Source: Rhodobiaceae bacterium (GTDB lineage: Bacteria > Pseudomonadota > Alphaproteobacteria > Parvibaculales > Parvibaculaceae). Taken from it: 64,000 nt of DNA. Below are positions 8,504 through 16,277 of this stretch, one piece after another; position 1 is the first letter of the stretch; every line of letters begins with the position of its first letter. The DNA is taken from contig JAAWWE010000002.1 of assembly GCA_021404525.1 (NCBI GenBank), forward strand, positions 248,001-312,000, in the 5' to 3' direction. Under the pieces are notes generated by a model. The model saw only the letters and a list, made by a program, of their open reading frames with translations, had not been told where the DNA came from and ran no database searches. A program made the translations under genes and the position numbers.

Positions 8504-9270
8504 GTGGTGATCATCCGTGAAGTTACTGAAAAGAGAAGGCGGTTTGGCAGATGGCGTAAAACCTTCATCAGGAAGGCAAACCGTCGGGGGAAGACGATCT
8601 CAAACTTGCCGGCCTGCAAACCGCTGTAAATTGTGGTAGCTGCTTCCTCCGCCGTGACGAGGAACGGCATCGGAAACTCGTTTTTGTCCGTGAGCGGTGT
8701 CTCAACAAAACCGGGATTGATGAGCGATATTGAAACGCCTTCCCGATCGAGCTCCGGCTTCATGGCCTCAACCATATTGATGAGCGCGGCCTTGGTGGCG
8801 CCATAGGCGGCCGATGTGGGCAGACCCCGATAGCCGGCAACAGAAGATACGACGGCGATACGTCCACTCTGCCGAGCCCGAAAGACCGGCAGAAGGGCGG
8901 CGAGGCCGTTCACCGTTCCCATCAGGTTTGTTTCAACAAGATGCCGGATCGTGTCGACTGAAAATTCAGATGCAGACATCGGGCTATGGGTGCCAGCATT
9001 AAGCACAGCGAGGCTCAGAGGGCCGAGGTCCCGTTCAATCTGAGCGAGCACGGTCGCATTGCCGTCAACATCGACAATATCCAGCGGATAAGCGTGGATG
9101 GTGCCCATTCTATTGCTGGCGGAGACTTCCTGAACGAGACTTTCAAGGTCGGCCGATGTGCGAGCACTTGCTGCAACGGTCCAGCCATCTGCAGCCATTT
9201 TGAGGGCTAGCGCCCGCCCGATGCCCTTGCCAGCGCCGGTGATCCAAACCGTTTTCGGTGTGCTGCTCAT
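8500..9270 (-). CDS. Short-chain dehydrogenase/reductase
   Basis: This is a classical SDR of 256 residues with the NAD(P)-binding motif TGAGKGIGRALA near the N-terminus, the NAG motif (VLNAGTHSP), the catalytic serine in VVSSVAGYRG and the YGATK active-site pair. The substrate is unknown. I chose the ATG at 9270, which overlaps the upstream DUF6134 stop codon by four bases; an in-frame extension to 9312 would run back into that gene. It overlaps the downstream SnoaL gene in the same way, so three genes are translationally chained. The context suggests a part in the RpoE photooxidative response. Confidence 0.85.
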   Translation of the reverse strand: MSSTPKTVWITGAGKGIGRALALKMAADGWTVAASARTSADLESLVQEVSASNRMGTIHAYPLDIVDVDGNATVLAQIERDLGPLSLAVLNAGTHSPMSASEFSVDTIRHLVETNLMGTVNGLAALLPVFRARQSGRIAVVSSVAGYRGLPTSAAYGATKAALINMVEAMKPELDREGVSISLINPGFVETPLTDKNEFPMPFLVTAEEAATTIYSGLQAGKFEIVFPRRFAFLMKVLRHLPNRLLFSVTSRMITT

Positions 9271-10001
9271 CGCGCAGCCCCAAGCGACGCTGTTGCGACA
9301 CATTGGCGGCATCGTAGCTCAATCAACGAGCCGTCATCGCCGGGGAACTGCATGGCGACCCAGCGGCCCTCCGCGTCGTACCAGACCTCGTTCTGGATCG
9401 CGCCTTCATACTTGTAGCGTGTCGCTTCCACCATGCCGGCATTCGTAGATACGCGTTCTGTACCCTGTGGCACCAACCGCACGTCATTTACTTTGCCGGT
9501 AATGGTATTCATCAGCTGCGTGCTGCCAATGACGCCGGAGTTCCAATGGTTGGTCGGGTAGATGCCCATCGTTGCTGTCTGAGTCCCGTTTGGACCATCA
9601 ATCTTGAGGGTATCGTCGGCAGCGGTCGCTTCGACTTCCGAAATATCACCATTGCGATTGGTCGTCGCACTTAAGGCGACAAGTTTGCCTTCTTCCCAAA
9701 GCGCCTCGGATTGATATTGCAGCTCAAACAGTTTGACGAAGAGGAGACCGATTTCCATTTCGAAACTGCTTGTGACCTTGAGGCCATCTGCCTCATCGCT
9801 GAAGGTCACATTGTGGGAACCGATGCGCGCATCATTCCGGTAAATGTCAAACGCAATGGAGTCCCCATAGAGGGCCCGCGCCTGCTCGGTCATGTCTGGC
9901 GCGGAGGCTTGAGCGTGAGGGGACACGCTAAATGCAGACAGACAGGCCGCGAGGGCAAGCGGCGTCAGGGGCAGGCGCGGGGTAAGGGCTGAGAGCCTCA
10001 T
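9267..10001 (-). CDS. DUF6134-like exported protein
   Basis: This 244-residue protein has a clear signal peptide (positively charged start, hydrophobic core LTPLALAACLSAFSV, cleavage likely after AQA), so it should be periplasmic. The rest is beta-rich, with repeated short strands (FDIYRNDARIGSHNVTF) and the terminal RWVAMQFPGDDGSLIELRC resembling DUF6134. The family function is unknown. I chose the ATG at 10001 because GGAG lies six bases ahead; a start at 10013 is possible. It is the first gene of an operon with an SDR and a SnoaL-like gene, behind an RpoE-type promoter. Confidence 0.78.
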   Translation of the reverse strand: MRLSALTPRLPLTPLALAACLSAFSVSPHAQASAPDMTEQARALYGDSIAFDIYRNDARIGSHNVTFSDEADGLKVTSSFEMEIGLLFVKLFELQYQSEALWEEGKLVALSATTNRNGDISEVEATAADDTLKIDGPNGTQTATMGIYPTNHWNSGVIGSTQLMNTITGKVNDVRLVPQGTERVSTNAGMVEATRYKYEGAIQNEVWYDAEGRWVAMQFPGDDGSLIELRCRQCVATASLGAAR

Positions 10002-10031
10002 CAAGTTCTCCATGAAAGGATGCTGTTGATA

Positions 10032-10061
10032 GGTATACGGGCGCGAGGCGGGACTGGATCA
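10032..10061 (-). promoter_or_regulatory. RpoE-type promoter of the DUF6134-SDR-SnoaL operon
   Basis: On the minus strand TGATCC (10061-10056) and TATACC (10037-10032) are separated by exactly 18 bases, with the same -35 as the rpoE promoter. The predicted transcript start is about 25 bases before the chosen ATG at 10001. Confidence 0.78.
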
Positions 10062-10071
10062 GCCCAAAACC

Positions 10072-11511
10072 TTAAGGTTTTTCAGCCTTTATGGACTGAA
10101 AAGCCGCAAGAGCGCGGGTTCGCGCGTGCTTCCGGTCCACAATCGGATGCGGATAATCCTCACCGAGCTTTAAACCCGCTTCTTCCAGCACAGCGGTCGG
10201 CGCTTCCCAGGGTTTGTGCAGGTATTTTTGGGGTAGGTTTTTGAGTTCAGGCACAAAGCGGGTGACATAAGCACCATCGCCGTCAAATTTTTCCCCCTGC
10301 AAAACCGGATTGAAAATGCGGAAATAGGGTGCGGCATCCGCCCCGCAACCGGCCGCCCATTGCCAACTCGCAGTATTGCTCGCCGGATCGGCGTCCACCA
10401 GCGTGTCCCAGAACCAGGCTTCCCCTTCCCGCCAATGAATGAGCAGTTCCTTCACAAGGAATGAGGCAACGATCATGCGGACACGATTGTGCATCCAGCC
10501 TGTCTGCCAGAGCTGCCGCATGCCCGCATCAACGATGGGAAACCCGGTAAGCCCTTTTTGCCAGGCCTCAAGTTCTGCGCTTGGGCCGTCGGTCCAGGGA
10601 AAATCATTGAAGGCCGGACGTAGAGGCTTTTCCGGCAGAGAGGGGAAGTGATGGAGAAGATGATAGGAGAAATCCCGCCACCCAAGCTCCCGCAAAAACC
10701 ACTCACCGTCGCGTGCGAGTTCAGGGGCCCGTGCAATGGCGTCCTGCGTTCGATGCCAGATGGTGCGCGGGCTGATTTCGCCGAAACGAAGATGTGCAGA
10801 GAGTTTTGATGTGCCCGGGGCATGGCCCGGATGGTCGCGCATCTCCTTGTAGGATTTAAGGCCTTCGTCCAGATAGGCATCCAGCGTGTCTAAGGCCTGC
10901 GCCTCACCGGGTGTGAAAGCCTCGGCAAGGCTCTGCGTCCAATCAAAACCATTGGGGAGAAGATTGAGCGCGTCCAGCTCTAGAGAACTTGGCTGTTTGG
11001 CCACTGGCGTGATCGTGTCACATCGCACCAGTGGCGCGAAAGCCGCCTGTTTCAGGCAGGTTCGCCAGAAGGGAGAAAAGACCGTGTAGGGCTTGTCCTG
11101 CTGCGTTCTGATCTGCTCCGGCGGAAAAAGCACCTGACCTGCAAATCGTTTGATCTCCACGTCAGACTTTGCCCCCCAATCATGCAGGGCAGTCTCCCCT
11201 CGTTGGACAGTCGGGTCATAGCCATGCTGTAGGAAAACGCGGGTGGCGCCTGTCTCATCGACGATGTTCTTCACTGTGTCGAGCATGTCGCCCATACGCA
11301 GAACGAGCGGGGCACCCAGACCCTTCAGGCTATTTGCCAGAGATTGAAGTGATCGGTGAAGCCACCAGCGCGACGCGCCGCCAAGGGGCCGTCCAAAAGT
11401 CTCATCAAGTATGTACACAGGCACCACTGGCCCCAGTTCCGCTGCAGCGGTGAGCGCGGGATTGTCACCAACCCGAAGGTTTGTGTGAAAGAGGACGAGA
11501 GTGGCGGCCAT
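10072..11511 (-). CDS. phr: Deoxyribodipyrimidine photolyase (cryptochrome/photolyase family)
   Basis: This 479-residue flavoprotein should repair UV-induced pyrimidine dimers using light. The N-terminal antenna domain begins LVLFHTNLRVGDNPAL; the C-terminal FAD domain carries the conserved RDFSYHLL, the FPIVDAGMRQLWQTGWMHNRVRMIVASFLVKELLIHWREGE block and ASNTASWQWAAGCGADAAPYFRIFNP. These are hallmark class I photolyase segments. Rhodobacter phrA belongs to the RpoE/ChrR regulon, and a weaker promoter of the same type lies before this gene. It is transcribed toward the DUF6134 operon but has its own promoter. Confidence 0.95.
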   Translation of the reverse strand: MAATLVLFHTNLRVGDNPALTAAAELGPVVPVYILDETFGRPLGGASRWWLHRSLQSLANSLKGLGAPLVLRMGDMLDTVKNIVDETGATRVFLQHGYDPTVQRGETALHDWGAKSDVEIKRFAGQVLFPPEQIRTQQDKPYTVFSPFWRTCLKQAAFAPLVRCDTITPVAKQPSSLELDALNLLPNGFDWTQSLAEAFTPGEAQALDTLDAYLDEGLKSYKEMRDHPGHAPGTSKLSAHLRFGEISPRTIWHRTQDAIARAPELARDGEWFLRELGWRDFSYHLLHHFPSLPEKPLRPAFNDFPWTDGPSAELEAWQKGLTGFPIVDAGMRQLWQTGWMHNRVRMIVASFLVKELLIHWREGEAWFWDTLVDADPASNTASWQWAAGCGADAAPYFRIFNPVLQGEKFDGDGAYVTRFVPELKNLPQKYLHKPWEAPTAVLEEAGLKLGEDYPHPIVDRKHARTRALAAFQSIKAEKP

Positions 11512-11553
11512 GATGGGATGCGTTGGTCTGCGTTGACGGGTAGGGTATCGGCA

Positions 11554-11583
11554 AGAATATAGACCGCAGCCTCTGAATGACCA
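11554..11583 (-). promoter_or_regulatory. Candidate RpoE-type promoter of the photolyase gene
   Basis: On the minus strand TGGTCA (11583-11578) and TATTCT (11559-11554) are separated by 18 bases. The -35 deviates from TGATCC, but the spacing and the -10 resemble the promoter at 5847-5876. The predicted start leaves a leader of about 36 bases. Confidence 0.5.
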
Positions 11584-11627
11584 CCAGTCTCAGAAAAGCA
11601 GGGGCGCTAACAGTTCTGGAGGAAGAC

Positions 11628-12158
11628 ATGAGTGACGCACCAAATATGAGTGAGCAGATTGCAGGGCAGGGCGGCATGATCCCCGCGCATGGCCTCACGG
11701 CGGCAATCCACATCGGCGAAAGCGATCTGCCGTTTGTTGACTTGGGCGATGGCAGCAAATTGCAATTGCTGCAGGTGGACCTCAACCAGGGTCTCTGGGT
11801 GGTGCGCACAAAATTCGCGCCAGGCTACAAGGTCGACAAGCACTATCACACAGGCTCGGTTTTTGCGGTGACCCTTGAAGGCAGCTGGTACTACAAGGAA
11901 TACCCGGACTATGTGAACACCAAGGGCTCCTATCTCTATGAGCCTGCCCATTCCGTCCACACACTCACGGTCTCAGAGGACAATGAAGGGGAGACGGATG
12001 TCTGGTTTGCCATCTATGGCGCCAACATCAATGTGGATGACGATGGCAATGTGATTGGCGTGGTGGATGCCCAAAGCATTCTCGCAGCCTATCGCGGTCT
12101 TTGCGAAGCACAGGGCCTCTCGTCCGAAAAAGTCATTGTACTGGGTGCGCCGAGCTGA
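11628..12158 (+). CDS. Cupin-domain protein, dihydroxyacetophenone-dioxygenase-like
   Basis: This 176-residue protein is a single beta-barrel cupin. Motif 1 is YKVDKHYHTGSVFAVTLEGSWYYKE, with metal-binding histidines, and the second motif includes YEPAHSVHTL. The arrangement resembles 2,4'-dihydroxyacetophenone dioxygenase and acetylacetone-cleaving-type cupins, so a ring- or diketone-cleaving dioxygenase is possible, but the substrate is not established. I chose ATG 11628 because GGAGGAAGAC immediately precedes it; the in-frame ATG at 11577 lies within the photolyase promoter region. It converges with the TetR gene of the amine-dehydrogenase operon, five bases apart, and may act on related aromatic compounds (inference). 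Confidence 0.8.
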   Translation: MSDAPNMSEQIAGQGGMIPAHGLTAAIHIGESDLPFVDLGDGSKLQLLQVDLNQGLWVVRTKFAPGYKVDKHYHTGSVFAVTLEGSWYYKEYPDYVNTKGSYLYEPAHSVHTLTVSEDNEGETDVWFAIYGANINVDDDGNVIGVVDAQSILAAYRGLCEAQGLSSEKVIVLGAPS

Positions 12159-12163
12159 CCAGC

Positions 12164-12775
12164 TCACGAAGCAGGAGCAGTGTCGTCGGCCGTCTCCAGG
12201 CGCTGGAGAAGGCCGAACGCTGCCGCTTCGGCGGCTTGTCGTGGGCGAGACAAGTCACCAATGCCTGAGAAAAACTCATTGGCTTCCGTCAGGCAGAGGA
12301 TCGCATAGGCCGTTTCCCGGCATCGCGCTGGAGCGGCTGTCGGATAGACCTTGGAGATTGTCTCGCTGATGCTGCCGATCGAGCGCTCATACCATCCCCA
12401 GACGATGGAGCGAATGTCCGGGTCCCGTTCAGCCAGACCCCAGATTTCCCGACCGATAACGTCATTTCCGGGAATGCGCTTATACCGGTCACTGCACAGA
12501 AACTGTATGAGGCTGGTGAGCTCTGCCTGAGGCGATGCCCCGGCAATGGCGGTGTCGACTTCAAATGCCAGTTTCTCGCCAACACGCATGACAAAGGCGA
12601 GAACCAGCTGTTCCCGGTTACCAAAATAGTGACTGACCATCTGCAGCGAGAGACCGGATTGGTCTGCAATCCGGCGCATGGAGGCCTGACCAATACCATG
12701 CTCTCGGACGCAAATCTCCATCGCATCCAGTATCTGATCGCGCCGCTCCGGCGCTTTACTCGGTCGACCCACCAT
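12164..12775 (-). CDS. TetR-family regulator, last gene of the aromatic amine dehydrogenase operon
   Basis: This 203-residue protein has an N-terminal TetR helix-turn-helix (RRDQILDAMEICVREHGIGQASMRRIADQSGLSLQMVSHYFGNREQLVLAFV) and a divergent ligand-binding C-terminal domain. It is resembling the BetI subgroup only in general form. The start codon overlaps the end of the upstream cytochrome gene by 20 bases, so it belongs to the same operon and is probably made with the enzyme. The two palindromes before aauB at 16164-16210 are plausible operators for it, giving autoregulation and induction by an amine or its aldehyde (inference). Confidence 0.87.
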   Translation of the reverse strand: MVGRPSKAPERRDQILDAMEICVREHGIGQASMRRIADQSGLSLQMVSHYFGNREQLVLAFVMRVGEKLAFEVDTAIAGASPQAELTSLIQFLCSDRYKRIPGNDVIGREIWGLAERDPDIRSIVWGWYERSIGSISETISKVYPTAAPARCRETAYAILCLTEANEFFSGIGDLSRPRQAAEAAAFGLLQRLETADDTAPAS

Positions 12776-13223
12776 GCTCGTTTTCCAAATGCCCGATCAG
12801 GGCGTCCCGCGTTGTGAACACATCCTCCAGCCGAACGGCGCGCATCTGTCCGACTTCGGTCTCTGTATAGTCTGTGAAAGTGCTGATTGTCGCCTCATCC
12901 GCCATGTTTCTCACCATCCAGTTCAACGTGGCAGCAAGACGATCATTGGTGAGCGTCGACATGGCGGAGCCGGGAACCTGAACCAGAAAGGCGCGTCCCC
13001 CTTCAACAGAGAGCAGCAACGGCAGCGTCGCCCGCATGTCCGGAACACGGCCCGGAAAGCCTCGCCCATCGGGCACATGGCAACCCTGGCAGTGGATCAT
13101 GTAATCCGCTCGAGCCCGTGCATCCCCCGCAAAGGCGGTGGCGCTCATCAGGAGAGACGTGAGCAAGCCACACACGGATCCAACAAACCGGGGTCCAACA
13201 GGAAGTTTCTTATGCGTCCTCAT
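12756..13223 (-). CDS. Periplasmic monohaem cytochrome c of the aau operon
   Basis: This 155-residue protein has a signal peptide (FVGSVCGLLTSLLMSATAFA) followed by a single haem-binding motif CQGCH (C45, C48, H49); M88 is a likely axial ligand. It probably accepts electrons from the amine dehydrogenase. In Alcaligenes faecalis the gene after aauA (orf-2) also encodes a small periplasmic monohaem cytochrome c, so position and type agree. I chose the ATG at 13223, which overlaps aauA by 14 bases; the open frame runs further upstream, but only as an out-of-frame shadow of aauA. Confidence 0.85.
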   Translation of the reverse strand: MRTHKKLPVGPRFVGSVCGLLTSLLMSATAFAGDARARADYMIHCQGCHVPDGRGFPGRVPDMRATLPLLLSVEGGRAFLVQVPGSAMSTLTNDRLAATLNWMVRNMADEATISTFTDYTETEVGQMRAVRLEDVFTTRDALIGHLENEHGGSTE

Positions 13224-13722
13224 CAACACCGACGATAATGGCCGTTGAACAATTGTAGACAATGTCGGCGCTGCTTCCCGCGCACCAATTGATATTGTTG
13301 GAGGCTTGCGGCAGGTACAGGGGCTTGTCGCCTTCATTGCGAACGCAAGTACACCGACCACACCCGCTTTTGCCGCAGCAATCATTGTAGGAAATAATGT
13401 AGTGCTTGTTGTCCCCTGGGTTGAGGCAGGTGCCAACCCAGGTGATGGGCGACATAATGGTGCCAGGCGGGCAAGAATTATGGGTGCCGCCGCAGCAGCT
13501 GCAGAGATAGCCGTCAATGGCGCAGTAGCGCCAATAATCGCAGCTCTGCGGGTCACCAGGATCGTTCGCGACTTCCTCACCGCGCACCCGGGAGACAGGC
13601 AGAAGCGGGAAGGCCGCCGCACCAGCGAGCACGGTCCCGATGCCGGCGACGACACTCCTGCGTGAAGAGAGGCGGGCCGCGGTCCGGGTCGTGTTTTCTA
13701 CAAATCTGTCAAACCAAGTCAT
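13210..13722 (-). CDS. aauA: Aromatic amine dehydrogenase light chain (TTQ subunit)
   Basis: This 170-residue precursor carries a twin-arginine signal (SSRRSVVAG) and a cysteine-rich mature domain with 14 cysteines. It holds the residues that form the tryptophan tryptophylquinone cofactor, W95 (ITWVGTC) and W146 (NINWC), and the catalytic aspartate D114 (YNDCCG). The CSCCGG and CCGKSGCGRC segments resemble aromatic amine dehydrogenase more than methylamine dehydrogenase, which has CDCSGG and CCGYNVSGRC as I recall them. The enzyme oxidatively deaminates primary arylalkylamines in the periplasm. It lies after aauD with a 19-base gap. Confidence 0.92.
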   Translation of the reverse strand: MTWFDRFVENTTRTAARLSSRRSVVAGIGTVLAGAAAFPLLPVSRVRGEEVANDPGDPQSCDYWRYCAIDGYLCSCCGGTHNSCPPGTIMSPITWVGTCLNPGDNKHYIISYNDCCGKSGCGRCTCVRNEGDKPLYLPQASNNINWCAGSSADIVYNCSTAIIVGVDEDA

Positions 13723-13741
13723 GTCTATTCAGAAGGCACTG

Positions 13742-14347
13742 TTACGCGCGCTGCTGCTCCTGCTCCATGTAATCCTGAATTGAGGCAACGCCCCTTGTTT
13801 TGGCCTCGAACAGGCTTTCAATGTGCTCGCGTGTATTGGTGAGGCCATGGGCGACCATGGTTCCCTGCTCGTCAATCAATGCCGCGTAGGGAAGCTTGCT
13901 GACGCCAATCGTAAGACCCAGCTCTGATGACAAGGCATAAGGATAATCTTCCAAGCCCTGTTTTTTCAGAAACGCAAGATGGTCTGAGGGCTCGCCATCG
14001 CTCGCCAGAACCACATCCAGCCAGGATGCTTCCCGCGCGCGCACGGACGCGATGACAGGCAGGAGTGATTTGCAAACGGGACAATCCGGCGACAGGAAGA
14101 ACAGGAGCGTCGATCTGCTGGCACTCGTACCTGCCCCGACCTCTATTTTACCGCCTGTCAGCGAGGGCAGGGAGAAGGGGGCCATCGGCTCGCCCGCTTT
14201 CATGCCCTTTGCGACCGTCAGGGCGCCGACAGGTCCCATCCGCTCATGCAACAGACCGATCTGGCGGGTCAGCGCGAAGACGATCAGGCCGAGTGCCAAA
14301 ATGGCAACCCAGCTCACAATGTTGGAAATAATCAAAGCGTCGATCAT
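13742..14347 (-). CDS. aauD: MauD/AauD thioredoxin-like maturation protein
   Basis: This 201-residue protein has an N-terminal membrane anchor (NIVSWVAILALGLIVFAL) and a periplasmic thioredoxin-like domain with the active pair CPVC at residues 89-92. MauD family members are needed to form or isomerise the many disulfides of the light chain. Its start overlaps the aauE stop by four bases and aauA follows, so it is in the expected B-E-D-A order. Confidence 0.92.
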   Translation of the reverse strand: MIDALIISNIVSWVAILALGLIVFALTRQIGLLHERMGPVGALTVAKGMKAGEPMAPFSLPSLTGGKIEVGAGTSASRSTLLFFLSPDCPVCKSLLPVIASVRAREASWLDVVLASDGEPSDHLAFLKKQGLEDYPYALSSELGLTIGVSKLPYAALIDEQGTMVAHGLTNTREHIESLFEAKTRGVASIQDYMEQEQQRA

Positions 14348-14895
14348 GGATGTGTTCCTTCGTGATCGAGAAGCGCTGCATTGCGCAGCAAATGTTCAGC
14401 CGTTGCGTAGATCAACAGCAGAAGAAGGCATGCAAAACCCGCGGCGGCATAGTCGAACCAGACAAGCTCACGGGTCATTGCGGGGAAAAGAAGAAAACCC
14501 GTCACCGCGATCAACACACCGTTGCGGGCGACGAGGCCCCAATGGATTGTTTGGTCGGCGCCAATGCCGCCGCACCCACAGTCCAGTTCTGTGCGCCCGC
14601 GCAAGAGATTGACGGCGATGCCAGAGCCATAGACGAGCCATAAGGCCATCACAGTGACAAGGGGGAGGGACGAGGAGGTGAAGACCACAAGGGAGAGGGC
14701 CAGGGCGATTTCCACCAGGGGGATCAGGCGCGCTAGTGGTTTTTCCAGATTTTCGCGCAGTAATTGGTAGCCGGACACGGCCTGCCAGAAGCCGATCGGG
14801 TCGCGCAGCTTGTGCCACGCGGCGACCAGGAGCAGGGCGGCCAACGCGCCGCGGATGGCGATATCAAAGACAGGATCAAGCATGCTGCTCACCAT
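14344..14895 (-). CDS. aauE: MauE/AauE membrane protein (DoxX-like)
   Basis: This 183-residue protein has about four to five membrane helices, beginning IAIRGALAALLLVAAWHKLRDPIGF, the MauE/DoxX-like signature. It contains a conserved C-G-C pair (LDCGCGG) in a loop. MauE acts with MauD in export and folding of the light chain and may be a quinone-linked partner for MauD. It overlaps aauB by seven bases and aauD by four, so translation is coupled. Confidence 0.9.
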   Translation of the reverse strand: MVSSMLDPVFDIAIRGALAALLLVAAWHKLRDPIGFWQAVSGYQLLRENLEKPLARLIPLVEIALALSLVVFTSSSLPLVTVMALWLVYGSGIAVNLLRGRTELDCGCGGIGADQTIHWGLVARNGVLIAVTGFLLFPAMTRELVWFDYAAAGFACLLLLLIYATAEHLLRNAALLDHEGTHP

Positions 14896-16133
14896 GGCTG
14901 AATGTAGCTGGGGAAGTTGCCGAGTTTCGGCACAGTGCGTTGGTAGGTTCCATCGCCTGCGTCATAAACATCCAGGCCGAATTGAACGGTATCGATCAGA
15001 GGTGCTTCGCCTTCTGTCAGGTAGACCCAAACCTGCGCGAAAAAAGGCATTGGGATATGAGCGCCTATTCCGTAGAGCAGTGGCTCTGAATCTTGTGAGA
15101 CAGCAATTGAGATCGTGCGTTCCTGCAAGGCGTAGGCATCGACCTTCTCGCGGCTGGCAAGATCGAAGACCCAGATATGCGTTCCTGGGTCCTCAAACGT
15201 TTCAGGTGGTCCCTGATGGGTAAGAAGGTAGAGCTGTCCGGATGTTTCATGAAGGGCCAGATGCTGAAAACCGCTGATCGACCATTCATCCTCTCGTTCG
15301 TCTTCGTCGATAAGAGGCCAAGTCGCCGCAAGCCGCACGCCGTCGGCGTCCATCTCAAAATCGTACAAATCCCCCGCCAGCGACACGAAGTACCAATGAT
15401 TACCCCGGCGAACACCTGAAATGCTGATCGGGTCTTCAAACGGATCGAACAGTGCATCAGACCGGCGTCGGTCGGTGACGGCTCCGTCTTCGTCGAACGT
15501 GTAGGTCACGAAAGACCCGTCGCCGCACAGCAGGTGAAAAGTCCGTTCGCCACTGCCATAGATGTTGGGGCATCCAGGCGTTGGAATTTCGCTGATAAGC
15601 TCACCCCGCTCCAGGTCGACCAGTGTAAGTGAGACCGCCGGCGTGAAGTTCATTTGCGCAAACAGGCTTTGGTCGTCGCTGAGGGATGAGGTCCCTTGCA
15701 TTTTCACCACGCTGGCGCGTTTGGGCGGGATGGTGACTTCGGAGACGGGCTGAAAGGTCTCGGCATCGTAGGTCACCAGGACGTCGGAGCGTTCGCCGCG
15801 TGTCGTACGGCTGAAATGGGTTTCGGCGGTGACGATGCGCGTTTTGTCAGACGGCAGTTCCATACCGGTGGTCCAGTAGCCCAAATCCAACATGGAGATG
15901 AACGCGCCGGTATCCGGATCAATCAGATAGCCCCGGCTGTGTGCCTGGTAAGGGCTGTTCATGTCGGTGACCCACACAAGGCGCTCATGATTCTGGCGAG
16001 AGAAGGCGACAATCTCGCCCATTGGATCTTCGGGCAGGTCTGCGGCTAGCACGCTGCTCATCGGAAGGGCGGCGGAACCGGTTAAAAGAGCGCCAACAAC
16101 TGCTGTTGAAAGGATAGTTGAGAATGTGCGCAT
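14889..16133 (-). CDS. aauB: Aromatic amine dehydrogenase heavy chain
   Basis: This 414-residue protein starts with a signal peptide (FSTILSTAVVGALLTGSA...AADLP) and then shows repeated beta-propeller blades with W/Y-rich strand ends (VWVTDMNSPYQAHSRGYLIDPDTG; IWVFDLASREKVDAY), as in the seven-bladed heavy chain of TTQ amine dehydrogenases. With AauA it forms the periplasmic heterotetramer that oxidises amines to aldehydes and ammonia. It is the first gene of the B-E-D-A-cytochrome-tetR operon. The 144-base divergent region upstream carries two palindromes. Confidence 0.9.
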   Translation of the reverse strand: MRTFSTILSTAVVGALLTGSAALPMSSVLAADLPEDPMGEIVAFSRQNHERLVWVTDMNSPYQAHSRGYLIDPDTGAFISMLDLGYWTTGMELPSDKTRIVTAETHFSRTTRGERSDVLVTYDAETFQPVSEVTIPPKRASVVKMQGTSSLSDDQSLFAQMNFTPAVSLTLVDLERGELISEIPTPGCPNIYGSGERTFHLLCGDGSFVTYTFDEDGAVTDRRRSDALFDPFEDPISISGVRRGNHWYFVSLAGDLYDFEMDADGVRLAATWPLIDEDEREDEWSISGFQHLALHETSGQLYLLTHQGPPETFEDPGTHIWVFDLASREKVDAYALQERTISIAVSQDSEPLLYGIGAHIPMPFFAQVWVYLTEGEAPLIDTVQFGLDVYDAGDGTYQRTVPKLGNFPSYIQPW

Positions 16134-16163
16134 GAAAACTCACCCCTGGATCAAGATAACGCT

Positions 16164-16210
16164 AGCTGTAATACAGCTCAGGTTATTTGTCAAACGATCG
16201 TATGATAAAT
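16164..16210. promoter_or_regulatory. Two palindromic candidate operators between aauB and the VOC gene
   Basis: The first is a perfect 7-1-7 palindrome (AGCTGTA / TACAGCT, 16164-16178). Six bases further is a 26-bp imperfect palindrome (arms ATTTGTCAA and ATGATAAAT around ACGATCGT, 16185-16210; outer arms match at seven of nine positions). Both lie in the shared divergent control region and could bind the TetR protein of the operon. Confidence 0.6.
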
Positions 16211-16277
16211 TCGAACGCTTGCATTTCTGCCACTGGACTGGCTCACTGCTGCAGAAAACAAAAAGGAGAAGGGGCAC

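Noticed and set aside
12756..13655. 299-residue open frame that would extend the cytochrome c upstream
   Set aside because: The extra 144 residues run out of frame through aauA and lack a signal peptide; the ATG at 13223 puts the signal peptide at the N-terminus.
14052..14612. 186-residue open frame on the plus strand
   Set aside because: It is antisense to aauD and aauE; both have clear family motifs and overlapping starts.
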